From NCBI RefSeq assembly GCF_029639405.1, contig NZ_CP121274.1:682001-746000 (forward strand): a stretch of DNA of 64,000 nt, written 5' to 3'. A model generated the notes under the pieces. The model had not been told where the DNA came from and made no database searches. It worked only from the letters and a program-made list of their open reading frames with translations. Shown piece after piece: positions 1 to 9,332 of this stretch (position 1 is the stretch's first letter; the number at the start of each line of letters is the position of its first letter). A program made the position numbers and the translations under genes. The DNA comes from Microbacterium proteolyticum (GTDB taxonomy: Bacteria > Actinomycetota > Actinomycetes > Actinomycetales > Microbacteriaceae).

Positions 1-1
1 T

Positions 2-3000
2 TCGTCGTTCCTTCGCCGCGCCGTCGCGTTCACCGCGACGACCGCGGCGGTGTGCGCGCTCGCCCTCACGAGCGCGACGGCGGCTTCCGCCGCCATCGTC
101 CCCACGCCCGTCTCCGACAGCGCGCCCGGCGCGGCCATCGGCCTGACCCCGGTGGGCTCCTACGACACGAACGTGTACAAGGAGTCCGCCGCGGAGATCG
201 TGCAGGCTTACCGAGACCGCCTGTTCGTCGTCAACGCACAGGCGGGCACCGTGACGGTGCTCGACAACAGCGACCCGAAGAACCCGACGAAGCTGTACGA
301 CATCGCCTCGGACGGCGTCGCCAACTCCATCGCCGTGCGCGACGACGGCCTGGGCGTCGTCGCCTTCGAGGCCGCGGACAAGACCGCCCCCGGTCACCTC
401 CTGTTCTTCGACGCGAACAAGGACGATGCGGCGAGCGCCACGCTCGGCGAGGTCACGGTCGGAGCGCTGCCCGACATGGTCACGTTCTCGAAGGACGGCG
501 CGTACGCCGTCGTCGCCAACGAGGGCGAGCCGAACGACGCCTTCACCGTCGACCCCGAGGGTTCGGTGAGCATCGTCACGCTGGCATCCACCCTCACCGC
601 TCCCGCGCAGACGGCCGTCAAGACCGCCGGATTCCGCGCGTTCGAGCAGGGCGGTTCGAAGACGCTCGACCCGAAGGTGCGCGTGTTCGGCCCCGACGTC
701 GCCGCGCCCGACCAGGGCTCCACGCCCCTGTCGGCCAACCGCGTCTCGCGCAACCTCGAACCCGAGTACATCACCGTCGACGGGACGGTCGCGTATGTCG
801 CGCTGCAGGAGGCCAACGCCATCGCGACGGTCGACCTGACCAAGGCCGAGGTCACCGGCATCCTCCCCCTCGGCTACAAGGACTGGGGCGCGAGCGCGCT
901 GGACACCAGCGACAAGGACGGCGGGATCAACATCCGCAGCGTCGCCGGCCTGAAGGGCTTGTACATGCCCGACGGCATCGCGTCGTACTCGGCGAGCGTC
1001 GCCGGCAAGGCCACGACCTACCTCGTCACCGCGAACGAGGGCGACGGCCGCGAGTGGGGCTCGTTCATCGACGAGGCCCGCATCAAGGACCTCGGCAAGA
1101 AGGACCTGGCCCCGATCTGCGAGACCTCGCCGCTCGCGGGTCGCTCGGCGGATGCCGACCTCGGACGCCTCAAGGTCGTCACCGACCTCGGCACGACCGC
1201 CGACGGCTGCTACAGCGAGCTCTACGCCTACGGCGGCCGCTCGTTCTCGATCTGGGACACCAAGGGCGCGCTCGTCTTCGACTCCGGCGACGACTTCGAG
1301 CAGAAGCTCAAGGAGGTCGCCCCCGAGCTGTTCAACGTCTCGAACGACAACAACACCGTCGACGACCGCAGCGATGACAAGGGCCCCGAGCCCGAGGGCG
1401 TGACCATCGGCGTGGTCGACGGCCGCACCTACGCCTTCATCGGCCTCGAACGGGCCGGCGGCGTGATGGTCTACGACATCACCGACCCGACGAACGCGAC
1501 GTACGTCACGTACGTGAACAACCGCGACGCCTCCGCCGACGTCAAGACGGCCGCCGCGGGCGACCTCGGCCCGGAGGGCATCACGTTCGTCTCGGCGCTG
1601 CGTTCGCCCACCGGCATCCCGCTGCTGATCACCGGCAACGAGGTCTCGGGCTCGACCACCGTCTTCGAGGTGCGTCCGGCGCAGCCGAAGACCCCCGACC
1701 TGCAGATCCTGACGATCAACGACTTCCACGGGCGCCTGCTGCAGGAGTCCGGCGGAGTCGCGGGCGCGGGCGTGCTCGCCGGTGCGGTCGAGAAGTACCG
1801 CCAGCAGAACCCGAACACACTGTTCGTCTCGGCCGGCGACAACATCGGTGCGAGCGCGTTCGAGTCGTTCATCGACCAGGACACCCCGACGATCAAGGCC
1901 CTCACGGCCGCGACGCTCGACGTCAGCACGGTCGGCAACCACGAGTTCGACCGCGGCTTCGCCGATCTAACCGACCGCGTCATCCCCGAGTACGAGGGCG
2001 ACCCGGATGCCGACCAGTTCAGCGACTTCGCACTCGGCGCGAACGTGTATGAGAAGGGCACGAAGACCCCCGCCCTGAAGCCGTACACGATCAAGGACGT
2101 CAACGGCACGAAGGTCGCGTTCGTCGGCACCGTCACGGAGCAGACGGCCGGAATGGTCGACCCGTCGAAGATCACGTCGATCGAGTTCGGCGACCAGGTC
2201 GAGGCGGCCAACCGCGAGGCGAAGAACGCCCGCGCCGCCGGCGCCGACATCGTGATCCTCCTCGCCCACGAGGGCTCGGAGGGCACCGACTGCACCAAGA
2301 TCGCCACGGAGTCGGGAGACTTCGGCGACCTCGTCCGCAACGCCTCGAGCGACGTGGATGCCATCGTCTCGGCGCACACGCACCAGAAGTACGCGTGCGA
2401 GATCGGCGGCCGCTCCGTCATCCAGACCGGCCAGTACGGCACGAACCTCGGCACGCTCGACATCGACCTCGACGGAGCCGGAAAGCTCGTCTCGATCACG
2501 CCGGGCGTGCGTGCGCTGTACGACTCGACCGTGTCCCAGTGGGTCGCGTACCCGCAGACGCAGGTCGCGAAGATCGTGGCGGATGCCAAGGCCACCGCCG
2601 ACGTCAAGGGTCAGGTCGAGGTCGGCACGATCACGACCGACATCAAGCGCGCCGTCAACGGTTCGGGCGGCGAGGACCGCGGCGCCTACTCGACGCTCGG
2701 CAACACCGTCGCCGACGTGTACCTGTGGGCCGCGAGCGAGAACCCCTCGTTCAACGGCGAGGACGCGCAGATCGCGTTCATGAACCCCGGCGGACTGCGC
2801 GCCGACCTGCTGTACGGCACCGACGACGGCTCGGTCTCGTACCGCGAGGCGGCGAACGTGCAGCCGTTCGGCAACACGCTCGTCACGCTGTCGCTGACGG
2901 GTGCGCAGCTGAGGTCGGTGCTCGAGGAGCAGTGGCAGCCCGACACCGCGTCGCGCCCGGTGCTCGCGCTGGGCGTCTCGAAGGGCTTCTCGTTCGAGTA

Positions 3001-3493
3001 CGACCCGACCGCGGCGAAGGGTTCGCGCATCGGCGCCATCGCGCTGAACGGTACGCCGATCGACCCGGCCGCGACCTACCGCGTCGTGACCAACTCGTTC
3101 CTCGCGGCGGGCGGAGACAACTTCTTCACCTTCGCGCAGGGCACGGGCAAGACCGACTCGGGCCAGATCGACCTCCAGGCCACGGCGGAGTTCTTCGCCG
3201 CGAAGGGCACGGTCGCGCCGTCGCCGCTCGGCCGCGCGTACCTGAAGGGCACGCAGCCGATCGATGAGGGCACCGGTCCCACGCCGACGCCCACCCCGAC
3301 GCCGACCCCGACCGCGACGCCGACGCCGACCGACACGCCGGTCCCTGCGCCGTCGTCGAGCGCGGGCGCCGGGTCGCAGGGAGCACTGGCCACGACGGGT
3401 ACCGAGGTTCCGTGGGGCCTCGCCCTCGGCGGCGCGTTCCTGCTGGTCGCCGGTGGTCTGGCCTTCGCTCTGCGCAAGCGCCGCACGGTCTGA
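2..3493 (+). CDS. Wall-anchored choice-of-anchor I / 5'-nucleotidase-family protein, 5'-truncated
   Basis: The reading frame is open to the left edge, so the true start lies upstream; the first residues already look like the hydrophobic part of a signal peptide ending near ASAA. Two modules follow. The N-terminal ~500 residues resemble the beta-propeller of choice-of-anchor I proteins. From about residue 550 (counting from the GTG at 50) comes a metallophosphatase/5'-nucleotidase: NDFHGR, SAGDN, GNHEFD and SAHTH supply metal and substrate ligands, and the C-terminal nucleotidase domain has NPGGLR. A Pro-Thr repeat linker leads to a sorting signal, LATTG near residue 1113, then a hydrophobic span and an RKRR tail. 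It should be exported and anchored by a housekeeping sortase, and probably hydrolyses extracellular nucleotides or phosphoesters. Substrate is not proven. Confidence 0.9.
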   Translation, partial: SSFLRRAVAFTATTAAVCALALTSATAASAAIVPTPVSDSAPGAAIGLTPVGSYDTNVYKESAAEIVQAYRDRLFVVNAQAGTVTVLDNSDPKNPTKLYDIASDGVANSIAVRDDGLGVVAFEAADKTAPGHLLFFDANKDDAASATLGEVTVGALPDMVTFSKDGAYAVVANEGEPNDAFTVDPEGSVSIVTLASTLTAPAQTAVKTAGFRAFEQGGSKTLDPKVRVFGPDVAAPDQGSTPLSANRVSRNLEPEYITVDGTVAYVALQEANAIATVDLTKAEVTGILPLGYKDWGASALDTSDKDGGINIRSVAGLKGLYMPDGIASYSASVAGKATTYLVTANEGDGREWGSFIDEARIKDLGKKDLAPICETSPLAGRSADADLGRLKVVTDLGTTADGCYSELYAYGGRSFSIWDTKGALVFDSGDDFEQKLKEVAPELFNVSNDNNTVDDRSDDKGPEPEGVTIGVVDGRTYAFIGLERAGGVMVYDITDPTNATYVTYVNNRDASADVKTAAAGDLGPEGITFVSALRSPTGIPLLITGNEVSGSTTVFEVRPAQPKTPDLQILTINDFHGRLLQESGGVAGAGVLAGAVEKYRQQNPNTLFVSAGDNIGASAFESFIDQDTPTIKALTAATLDVSTVGNHEFDRGFADLTDRVIPEYEGDPDADQFSDFALGANVYEKGTKTPALKPYTIKDVNGTKVAFVGTVTEQTAGMVDPSKITSIEFGDQVEAANREAKNARAAGADIVILLAHEGSEGTDCTKIATESGDFGDLVRNASSDVDAIVSAHTHQKYACEIGGRSVIQTGQYGTNLGTLDIDLDGAGKLVSITPGVRALYDSTVSQWVAYPQTQVAKIVADAKATADVKGQVEVGTITTDIKRAVNGSGGEDRGAYSTLGNTVADVYLWAASENPSFNGEDAQIAFMNPGGLRADLLYGTDDGSVSYREAANVQPFGNTLVTLSLTGAQLRSVLEEQWQPDTASRPVLALGVSKGFSFEYDPTAAKGSRIGAIALNGTPIDPAATYRVVTNSFLAAGGDNFFTFAQGTGKTDSGQIDLQATAEFFAAKGTVAPSPLGRAYLKGTQPIDEGTGPTPTPTPTPTPTATPTPTDTPVPAPSSSAGAGSQGALATTGTEVPWGLALGGAFLLVAGGLAFALRKRRTV

Positions 3494-3506
3494 CCCTCCG
3501 GCCCGG

Positions 3507-3540
3507 CAACGGCCCTCACCCTCCGGGGTGGGGGCCGTTG
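3507..3540. terminator. Strong GC hairpin after the nucleotidase gene
   Basis: Inverted arms starting CAACGGCCC and ending GGGCCGTTG lie 14 bp after the stop codon, with the stem closed around CTCCGG. A short T-rich run follows the plus-strand arm. It can serve both convergent genes. Confidence 0.75.
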
Positions 3541-3550
3541 CGTTTCGCGT

Positions 3551-3606
3551 GAGATGCCAGGATTTGTCGCTCGGAGACGGCCCGAGGCGACAATTCCTGG
3601 CGACTC
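3551..3606. repeat. Intergenic palindrome, family P2, copy 1
   Basis: The left arm (3551-3570) reads GAGATGCCAGGATTTGTCGC. The right arm (3587-3606) is its near-perfect reverse complement, with 17 of 20 positions matching. The same element recurs at 63474-63539. It sits between two converging genes. Confidence 0.8.
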
Positions 3607-3622
3607 GCGCGAGCTCCCCCGG

Positions 3623-4813
3623 CTAGAAACGCCGCAGCAGAGCGGCCAGGGCCTGGCCGCCGCCGATGCACATCGTCACCACTGCGTACTCGAGGTCGCG
3701 GCGCTGCAGGTCGAGGGCGGCGCGGACGGTCAGGATCGCGCCGGTCGCCCCGACCGGGTGCCCGAGGGCGATCGCGCCGCCGTAAGGATTGACCTTCTCG
3801 GGGTCGAGGCCGCCGTCGCGGATGACCGCCACCGCCTGCGCGGCGAACGCCTCGTTCAGCTCGATGACGTCGACGTCGGCCGGCGTCAGTCCGGTCCGCT
3901 CCCAGAGCCGTTGCAGCGCGAGAACCGGGGCGTACCCCATGATCTCGGGGTCGACACCGGCGGTCGTCACGGCTTCGAGGGTGGCGAGGCCGGTGAGCCC
4001 GCGCTCGCGCACGTCCTCCTCCCGCGTGAGGACGGTCGCTGCGGCGCCGTCGTTGATGCCCGAGGAGTTGCCGGCGGTGACGGAGCCCTCCGCGGCGAAG
4101 GCGGGACGGAGCCCCGCGAGCACCTCGAGCGTCGTGCCGGGACGCGGGTGCTCGTCGACCGACACCTCGATCGGTCGCTTGCCGCCGGTGGTCACGGGCA
4201 CGATCTCCTCCGCGAACGCCGCACGGCTGGCATCCAGGGCGGCCCTCCGCTGGCTCTCGACGGCGAAGGCGTCCTGCTCCTCCCTCGAGACGGAGTACCG
4301 GGATGCCACGGTCTCGGCGGTCGTGCCCATGTGCCGGCCGCTGAACGGGTCGGTGAGGATGGCGAGCGTGCCGTCGAGGAGCTTCCGGTCGCCGAGCCGC
4401 GCGTTGCCGCGAGCGCCGTAGTCGAGGAACGGGGTGCGCGACATGCTCTCGTCGCCGCCCGCAACGACGACGTCGACGCCTCCCCAGCGGAGCTCTTGAG
4501 CGCCCGACCAGATCGCCTGGAGCCCCGACCCGCACAGGCGGTTCACGGTGAAGGCAGGGACCCGGGTCGGCAGCCCCGCGGCGAGCGCGACGCGGCGGGC
4601 GTTGTACGCGTCGGGTCCGTTCTGCGCGATGCAGCCCATGACGACTTCGTCCACGGCATCCTTCGGCACGCCCGCGCGCTCGAGGGCGGCGGTCACCGCG
4701 ACGGCGCCGAGCTCGTGCGCGTCGACGCCGGACAGCGCTCCGCCGAAGGAGCCGATCGGGGTGCGCGCGCCCGCGACCAGGACGATGCGGGACTCTGCCG
4801 GAGCGGCCTTCAT
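3623..4813 (-). CDS. Acetyl-CoA C-acetyltransferase (thiolase)
   Basis: A 396-residue thiolase, the normal family length. It condenses or cleaves acyl-CoA and acetyl-CoA in the cytoplasm. The acylated cysteine is C94 in NRLCGSG. H352 in GHPVGATGA and C382 in CIGGGQ complete the catalytic set. The ATG at 4813 is chosen because a GGAGG Shine-Dalgarno lies six bases before it; the frame extends further upstream but into the divergent ABC gene. It is monocistronic and convergent with the nucleotidase gene. Whether it acts in degradation or acetoacetyl-CoA synthesis cannot be told from sequence. Confidence 0.95.
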   Translation of the reverse strand: MKAAPAESRIVLVAGARTPIGSFGGALSGVDAHELGAVAVTAALERAGVPKDAVDEVVMGCIAQNGPDAYNARRVALAAGLPTRVPAFTVNRLCGSGLQAIWSGAQELRWGGVDVVVAGGDESMSRTPFLDYGARGNARLGDRKLLDGTLAILTDPFSGRHMGTTAETVASRYSVSREEQDAFAVESQRRAALDASRAAFAEEIVPVTTGGKRPIEVSVDEHPRPGTTLEVLAGLRPAFAAEGSVTAGNSSGINDGAAATVLTREEDVRERGLTGLATLEAVTTAGVDPEIMGYAPVLALQRLWERTGLTPADVDVIELNEAFAAQAVAVIRDGGLDPEKVNPYGGAIALGHPVGATGAILTVRAALDLQRRDLEYAVVTMCIGGGQALAALLRRF

Positions 4814-4865
4814 GGGGATCCTCCAGGGGTGGAACGGAAGGGTGGCAACGGTACGCCGCGGGGCG

Positions 4866-4871
4866 TAATCT
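4866..4871 (+). promoter_or_regulatory. -10 element TAATCT, leaderless start of the ABC ATPase
   Basis: TAATCT ends seven bases before the ATG at 4879, with no Shine-Dalgarno in between. This fits a leaderless transcript; I see no clear -35 box. Confidence 0.5.
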
Positions 4872-4878
4872 CCGCCAC

Positions 4879-5772
4879 ATGGACGCGGTGATCCGCACGG
4901 TGGGGCTGCGCAAGTCCTACGGTCGCACGAATGCCCTCGACGGTCTCGACCTCGAGGTGGGTCCGGGCGAGATCCACGGCTTCCTCGGCCCGAACGGCGC
5001 CGGGAAGTCGACGACGATCCGCATCCTCCTCGGGCTCGCGCGGGCCACCGGGGGGACGGCCGCGGTGTTCGGCGCCGATCCGTGGCGCGACGCGGCGCGG
5101 CTGCACCGGCGGATCGCCTACGTCCCGGGCGACGTGAACCTGTGGCCCGGCCTCTCGGGCGGGGAGGCGATCGACCTGCTCGCGCGCCTCCGCGGGGGCG
5201 GGCGGACCGTCGCGTATCGCGCGGAGCGTGCACGGCTCCTCGAGGCGTTCGAACTCGATCCGCGCAAGAAGGGCCGCTCGTATTCGAAGGGCAACCGGCA
5301 GAAGGTGGCGCTGGTCGCCGCGTTGTCCGTCCCGGCCGATCTCCTCGTGCTCGACGAGCCGACGAGCGGTCTCGACCCGCTCATGGAGGTCGTCTTCCAG
5401 CGCGAGGTGCGACGCGCCCGCGACCGCGGTGCGGCCGTGCTGCTGTCCAGCCACATCCTGTCCGAGGTCGAGCAGGTGTGCGACCGGGTGAGCATCATCC
5501 GCGCCGGTCGCATCGTCGACGACGGCACCCTCGACGACCTCCGGCATCTCACCCGCACCCAGGTCTCGTTCGCCGACCCCGGCGGCGACCTCCCGGTGCT
5601 CCCCGGCGCCCACGAGGTCGCACGCCGCGACGGGCGCGTGCACCTCACCGTCGACACCGCCGAGGTGGCATCCCTCCTCCCCGCGCTCGGGGCCGCGCGC
5701 GTCGCGTCGCTCCGGATCGAACCTGCCTCGCTCGAGGAGCTCTTCCTCCGGCACTACGGAACGCAGCCGTGA
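4879..5772 (+). CDS. ABC transporter ATP-binding protein
   Basis: A 297-residue ABC ATPase of the drug/antibiotic-export (DrrA-like) group. The Walker A GPNGAGKST is near residues 37-45, the signature is a variant SKGNRQK, and the Walker B is LLVLDEPTSGLD, followed by the SSHILSE switch. The C-terminal ~80 residues match the regulatory tail of this group. Its stop overlaps the GTG of the permease by 4 bp (GTGA), so the two are made together as one exporter. The start is supported by the TAATCT promoter immediately upstream. The substrate is unknown. Confidence 0.93.
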   Translation: MDAVIRTVGLRKSYGRTNALDGLDLEVGPGEIHGFLGPNGAGKSTTIRILLGLARATGGTAAVFGADPWRDAARLHRRIAYVPGDVNLWPGLSGGEAIDLLARLRGGGRTVAYRAERARLLEAFELDPRKKGRSYSKGNRQKVALVAALSVPADLLVLDEPTSGLDPLMEVVFQREVRRARDRGAAVLLSSHILSEVEQVCDRVSIIRAGRIVDDGTLDDLRHLTRTQVSFADPGGDLPVLPGAHEVARRDGRVHLTVDTAEVASLLPALGAARVASLRIEPASLEELFLRHYGTQP

Positions 5773-7391
5773 GCGGCTTCGGGCCCGTCCTGCGGGCGCG
5801 ATGGCGACGGGATGCCGTGCAGTTGACGATCTGGATCGCCGGCGCCCTGCTGCTCGCCGCCTCGGCGGTCACCGGGGTGCGGGGGACGTTCCCGACCGAG
5901 ACCGACCGCGCGACGCTGCTCGCGACGGCCGTGGCGAATCCGGTGGTGCTGCTCTTCCGCGGCCTGCCGTCGGGGACCGACGAGGCAGCGTTCACCGCGT
6001 TTCTCATCCTCCCGTTCGTCGCGCTGCTGGCCGCGCTCATGAGCACGTTCCTCGCCGTGCGGCACACCCGCGGCGACGAGGATTCCGGGCGCGCCGAGCT
6101 CATCGCCGCCACCCCCGCGGCGCGGACCGTCCCGCTGGCCGCGACGGTGGTGCACGGCATCCTGGCCAATGTCGTCCTGGGCGCGCTCGTGATCCTGACG
6201 TACGTCGCGATCGGGTTCCCCCCGACCGGGAGCGTCCTGATGGGCGCCGCTTCGGCGCTCACGGGCATTGCGTTCCTCGGCGTCGGACTCGTCGCCGCGC
6301 AGCTGGCGGCATCCGCGCGGACGGCGAACGCGATCGGCGTCTGGGCCGTGCTGCTCACCTATCTCGCGTGCGGGCTCGGCAACGCGCTCGGAACGCCCAG
6401 CGCCGACCTGCGACGAATGACGAGCGCGCCCCTCGCCTGGGTGTCACCGTTCGGGTGGGCCGAGAACACGCGCCCGTACGACTCGGATGCGGCGGGCACG
6501 CTGATCCCGTTCGCCGGACTGATCGTCGTCACCCTCGTGCTCGCGTTCGTGCTCTCGGGCGCCCGGGATCTGGGCGGCTCGCTCCTTCCCGCACGCCGCG
6601 GGCGCGCGGTGGCGAGCGTCGCCCTCTCGGGGCCGATCGGACTCGTCTGGCGCGAAGCCCGGGGATCCCTCCTCGGGTGGGCGGTGGGCGGAGCCATCGT
6701 CGGGGTGATGTCGACGCGTCTCGCGACCGCGATCTCGCAGATCGGCGACACGATCCCCTCGGTGCAGGCGCTGCTGCAGTCCCTCGCGTCTCAGGGGTCG
6801 CTCGCGCAGGGAGCCATCGAGGTGTTCTTCACCCTGGCCGGGGTGCTCGCCGCGTGCGCCGGCATCCAGACCGTCCTTCGCGCGCGGCAGGACGAGGCCG
6901 CCGGCCTCGCCGAACCCGTGCGCGCGGCGGGAGTCGGCCCGGTGCGCTGGGTGGGGGCGTACCTGGTCGTGGCCGTGGGCGCCGTGCTCGCGTGCCTCGC
7001 CGCCGCGACCGCGGGGGCGACCATCGGCCAGCTCGCGACCGATTCGTCGAAGACCGATCTCATCCGGGATGCCGCGGCGGCGGCGGCCGGGCAGGTGGTC
7101 GCCGCCGTGACGCTGGTGGTCATCGCGACGCTGGTCGTCGTGATCGCTCCGCGCGCGGCCACACCGGTCGGGTGGGCGCTCGTCGGCGTCGCGACCGTCG
7201 TGGGGTTGTTCGGCCCGTTGCTCGGACTCTCGGATGCCGCCGTCCACGTCTCCCCGTTCGCGGCGGCGCCGCGCATCGACGGCGATGCCCTCGACCTGCG
7301 CGGCGGCGTGTGGCTGGTGGTCGCGGTCGTCGCCGCCGCCGTGCTCGCCGGCGTGGCGGCACGGCGCCGCGAGCTGGCGCCGGAGCGCTGA
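5769..7391 (+). CDS. ABC exporter permease, tetronasin-resistance (TnrB3) type
   Basis: A 540-residue integral membrane protein with about twelve hydrophobic spans in two halves of roughly six. This is the layout of the large single-polypeptide permeases that pair with DrrA-like ATPases (anthracycline/tetronasin exporters). It starts at GTG, overlapping the ATPase stop by 4 bp. Features seen include the N-terminal span near ALLLAASAVTG and the mid-protein RGRAVASVALSG region that begins the second half. It probably exports a hydrophobic toxin or antibiotic, inferred from family and pairing only. Confidence 0.88.
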   Translation: MSGFGPVLRARWRRDAVQLTIWIAGALLLAASAVTGVRGTFPTETDRATLLATAVANPVVLLFRGLPSGTDEAAFTAFLILPFVALLAALMSTFLAVRHTRGDEDSGRAELIAATPAARTVPLAATVVHGILANVVLGALVILTYVAIGFPPTGSVLMGAASALTGIAFLGVGLVAAQLAASARTANAIGVWAVLLTYLACGLGNALGTPSADLRRMTSAPLAWVSPFGWAENTRPYDSDAAGTLIPFAGLIVVTLVLAFVLSGARDLGGSLLPARRGRAVASVALSGPIGLVWREARGSLLGWAVGGAIVGVMSTRLATAISQIGDTIPSVQALLQSLASQGSLAQGAIEVFFTLAGVLAACAGIQTVLRARQDEAAGLAEPVRAAGVGPVRWVGAYLVVAVGAVLACLAAATAGATIGQLATDSSKTDLIRDAAAAAAGQVVAAVTLVVIATLVVVIAPRAATPVGWALVGVATVVGLFGPLLGLSDAAVHVSPFAAAPRIDGDALDLRGGVWLVVAVVAAAVLAGVAARRRELAPER

Positions 7392-7395
7392 GGCC

Positions 7396-7974
7396 CTACC
7401 CCCAGGACTCCAGCGTCTCGGGGACGGATGCCAGCGTCGCCACGGCCGCGTCCCGATCGGCGCGGGCGAGGGTCAGCGCCGCCACGACGAGCGATGCGCA
7501 CACCGCGGACAGGGAGTCCACGGCATCCGGGGCGAGATCCGGCCGCCGGTCGGCCACTGCCGCGCGGATGGCGGCGCGCATCTCGGCGGTGTAGCCCGAA
7601 ACCAGCGTGCGCACCTCGGCGTCGTCCGACGCGAGCGGGGACGATCCGGCGTTCAGCAGCAGGCAGCCGAGGCGGGCGCGGGGGCTGTCGGCGGCGATGG
7701 CGGCGCGCATGTCTTCGACGTACGCCTCGAGCGCGCCGGGGTCGCCGCCGCCGAGGGGGCGGAGGCGCGTGCGCACGATGTCGTCGAGATACTGCGCGAG
7801 CACCGCGTCGAACAGCCCGCGCTTGCTGCCGAACGCGTTGTAGAGGCTCGAACGGGTGAGTCCGGTGGCCTCCTCGAGCTCGGTGATGCCCGCCTCGGCG
7901 TACCCGCGCTGCCAGAACACGTCGCGTGCGGCGTCGACGACGGCGCGGCGGTCGAACGTCGGCATCCTGCCCAT
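7396..7974 (-). CDS. TetR-family transcriptional regulator
   Basis: 192 residues with the TetR DNA-binding domain at the N-terminus: the helix-turn-helix lies around ITELEEATGLTRSSLYNAF. The C-terminal domain, which would bind ligand, resembles the NemR/AcrR-like group containing RLGCLLLNA. The ATG at 7974 has an AAGGA box five bases upstream; a second ATG at 7965 is possible. It is divergent from the oxidoreductase gene across 69 bp that hold a likely operator, so it most likely represses that gene and itself in response to an electrophile or quinone. The inducer is inferred by analogy with NemR-NemA, not shown. Confidence 0.92.
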   Translation of the reverse strand: MGRMPTFDRRAVVDAARDVFWQRGYAEAGITELEEATGLTRSSLYNAFGSKRGLFDAVLAQYLDDIVRTRLRPLGGGDPGALEAYVEDMRAAIAADSPRARLGCLLLNAGSSPLASDDAEVRTLVSGYTAEMRAAIRAAVADRRPDLAPDAVDSLSAVCASLVVAALTLARADRDAAVATLASVPETLESWG

Positions 7975-8002
7975 GGGTTTCCTTCTTCCCGGTCAAGGAC
8001 TA

Positions 8003-8023
8003 TATTAGACCGATCGTTACAAA
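8003..8023. promoter_or_regulatory. Probable TetR operator in the divergent promoter region
   Basis: TATTAGACCGATCGTTACA in the 69-bp divergent gap is an imperfect inverted repeat centred on CGATCG. It resembles NemR/AcrR-type sites (TAGACC..), and is AT-rich in an otherwise GC-rich gap. Confidence 0.55.
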
Positions 8024-8043
8024 ATAACCACGCAAGGAGAGAC

Positions 8044-9018
8044 ATGCGCGCCATCGTGCACCCCCGATTCGGCGAACCGACCGACGTCCTCGACGTCGCC
8101 GAGGTCGAGACCCCCGAGCCCGGCCCCGGCCAGGTGCGGCTGCGCATCCTCCTGTCGCCGATCCACAACCACGACCTGTGGACGATCCGCGGCACCTACG
8201 GCTTCAAGCCCGAGCTCCCCGCCCGCGCCGGAACCGAGGCCGTCGGCGTCGTCGACGCGCTCGGCGAGGGCGTCGAGGGGCTCGAGGTCGGCCAGCGCGT
8301 CGCCACCGGCGGAACGTTCGGCGTCTGGGCCGAGTACGTCGTCGCCCCCGCCGCGGGCCTCATCCCCGTCGCCGACGCCCTCCCCGACGAGATGGCCGCA
8401 CAGCTCGTCTCGATGCCGTTCAGCGCGATCAGCCTGCTGCACTCGCTCGACCTGAAGGCCGGCGACTGGCTCGTGCAGAACACCGCCAACGGCGCCGTGG
8501 GACGCATGGTCGCGCAGATCGCGAAGGCCCGTGGCATCCATGTCCTGGGTCTGGTCCGCCGTCAGAGCGCCGTCGACGAGCTCGCGCAGCAGGGCATCAC
8601 GAACGTCGTGTCGACCGATGCGGACGACTGGCGCGAGAAGGCCCTTGCGATCATCGACGGCGGACGCGTCGTCGCCGGCGTCGACTCGGTCGGCGGCGCG
8701 GCGGCGAACGACGTGCTGTCGCTGCTGTCCGAGAACGGCACGCTCGTGATCTTCGGCTCGATGGGCGACGCGAAGCTCGAGCTGTCGGCGGGCGACATCA
8801 TCTTCCGCCAGGCGACTGTGAAGGGATTCTGGGGCAGCGTCGTCAGCAAGACGATGGATGCCGAGACCCGCGGCGCCCTGTTCGGAGAGCTGTCCCGCTA
8901 CCTCGCCGACGGCACCGTGACCCTCCCCGTCGCCGCGACCTTCGCGCTCGAGGACGTTCGCGACGCCGCCGCCGCGAGCTTCTCGCCGCGCGTCGGCAAG
9001 GTGCTGCTGCGCCCGTAA
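8044..9018 (+). CDS. Zinc-type alcohol dehydrogenase-like / quinone oxidoreductase
   Basis: 324 residues of the medium-chain dehydrogenase/reductase superfamily. The N-terminal GroES-like domain (HPRFGEPTDVLDV) is followed by a Rossmann domain; the nucleotide loop is NGAVGRM rather than a classical GxGxxG, as in quinone-reductase-like members. I do not see the cysteine set for catalytic or structural zinc, so a zinc-free NADPH-dependent enone or quinone reductase is likelier than an alcohol dehydrogenase. An AAGGAG box lies before the ATG. It is divergent from the TetR gene and presumably regulated by it. Confidence 0.88.
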   Translation: MRAIVHPRFGEPTDVLDVAEVETPEPGPGQVRLRILLSPIHNHDLWTIRGTYGFKPELPARAGTEAVGVVDALGEGVEGLEVGQRVATGGTFGVWAEYVVAPAAGLIPVADALPDEMAAQLVSMPFSAISLLHSLDLKAGDWLVQNTANGAVGRMVAQIAKARGIHVLGLVRRQSAVDELAQQGITNVVSTDADDWREKALAIIDGGRVVAGVDSVGGAAANDVLSLLSENGTLVIFGSMGDAKLELSAGDIIFRQATVKGFWGSVVSKTMDAETRGALFGELSRYLADGTVTLPVAATFALEDVRDAAAASFSPRVGKVLLRP

Positions 9019-9030
9019 GCCCCTCCCGCT

Positions 9031-9088
9031 CGAGTGTCCAAGACACGCCGTTACGCCCCACCCGCATACGGTGTGTCTTGGACACTCG
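9031..9088. repeat. Intergenic palindrome, family P1, copy 1
   Basis: The arms begin CGAGTGTCCAAGACAC and end GTGTCTTGGACACTCG, with an inner loop of about 26 bases. Each arm is itself a small inverted repeat (GTGTC-CAA-GACAC). The gap 9019-9372 contains no gene; it holds three such copies and GC-rich spacer. Confidence 0.9.
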
Positions 9089-9185
9089 GCGTTTCGGGGC
9101 GGGCGCCGGGCGGGCGGCGTGGGCGGGGCGGGGGCGGGCGCGGGGCGCTGGCGGCCCCGGCGGGCCGGGCGGCGCCGGGGAGTTC

Positions 9186-9238
9186 AGTGTCCAAGACACG
9201 CGGACGGCGGCGCTCGGCATCCGCGTGTCTTGGACACT
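9186..9238. repeat. Intergenic palindrome, family P1, copy 2
   Basis: It has the same outer arms as copy 1 (AGTGTCCAAGACACG) but a different loop, with the stem extended by GCGGA/TCCGC pairing. Conservation of the arms but not the loop suggests selection on the stem or on the arm sequence. Confidence 0.9.
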
Positions 9239-9280
9239 CACACCCCGCGCAACCCGCGCGAGGCCGCAGTCCGTTGCCGG

Positions 9281-9332
9281 GTGTCCAAGACACGCCGTTA
9301 CGCCCCACCCGCATACGGCGTGTCTTGGACAC
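9281..9332. repeat. Intergenic palindrome, family P1, copy 3
   Basis: It is nearly identical to copy 1 including the loop (GCCGTTACGCCCCACCCGC). The right flank GTTTCGGGGCGGGCG is also shared, so copies 1 and 3 arose by duplication of a unit of roughly 80-90 bp. Confidence 0.9.
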
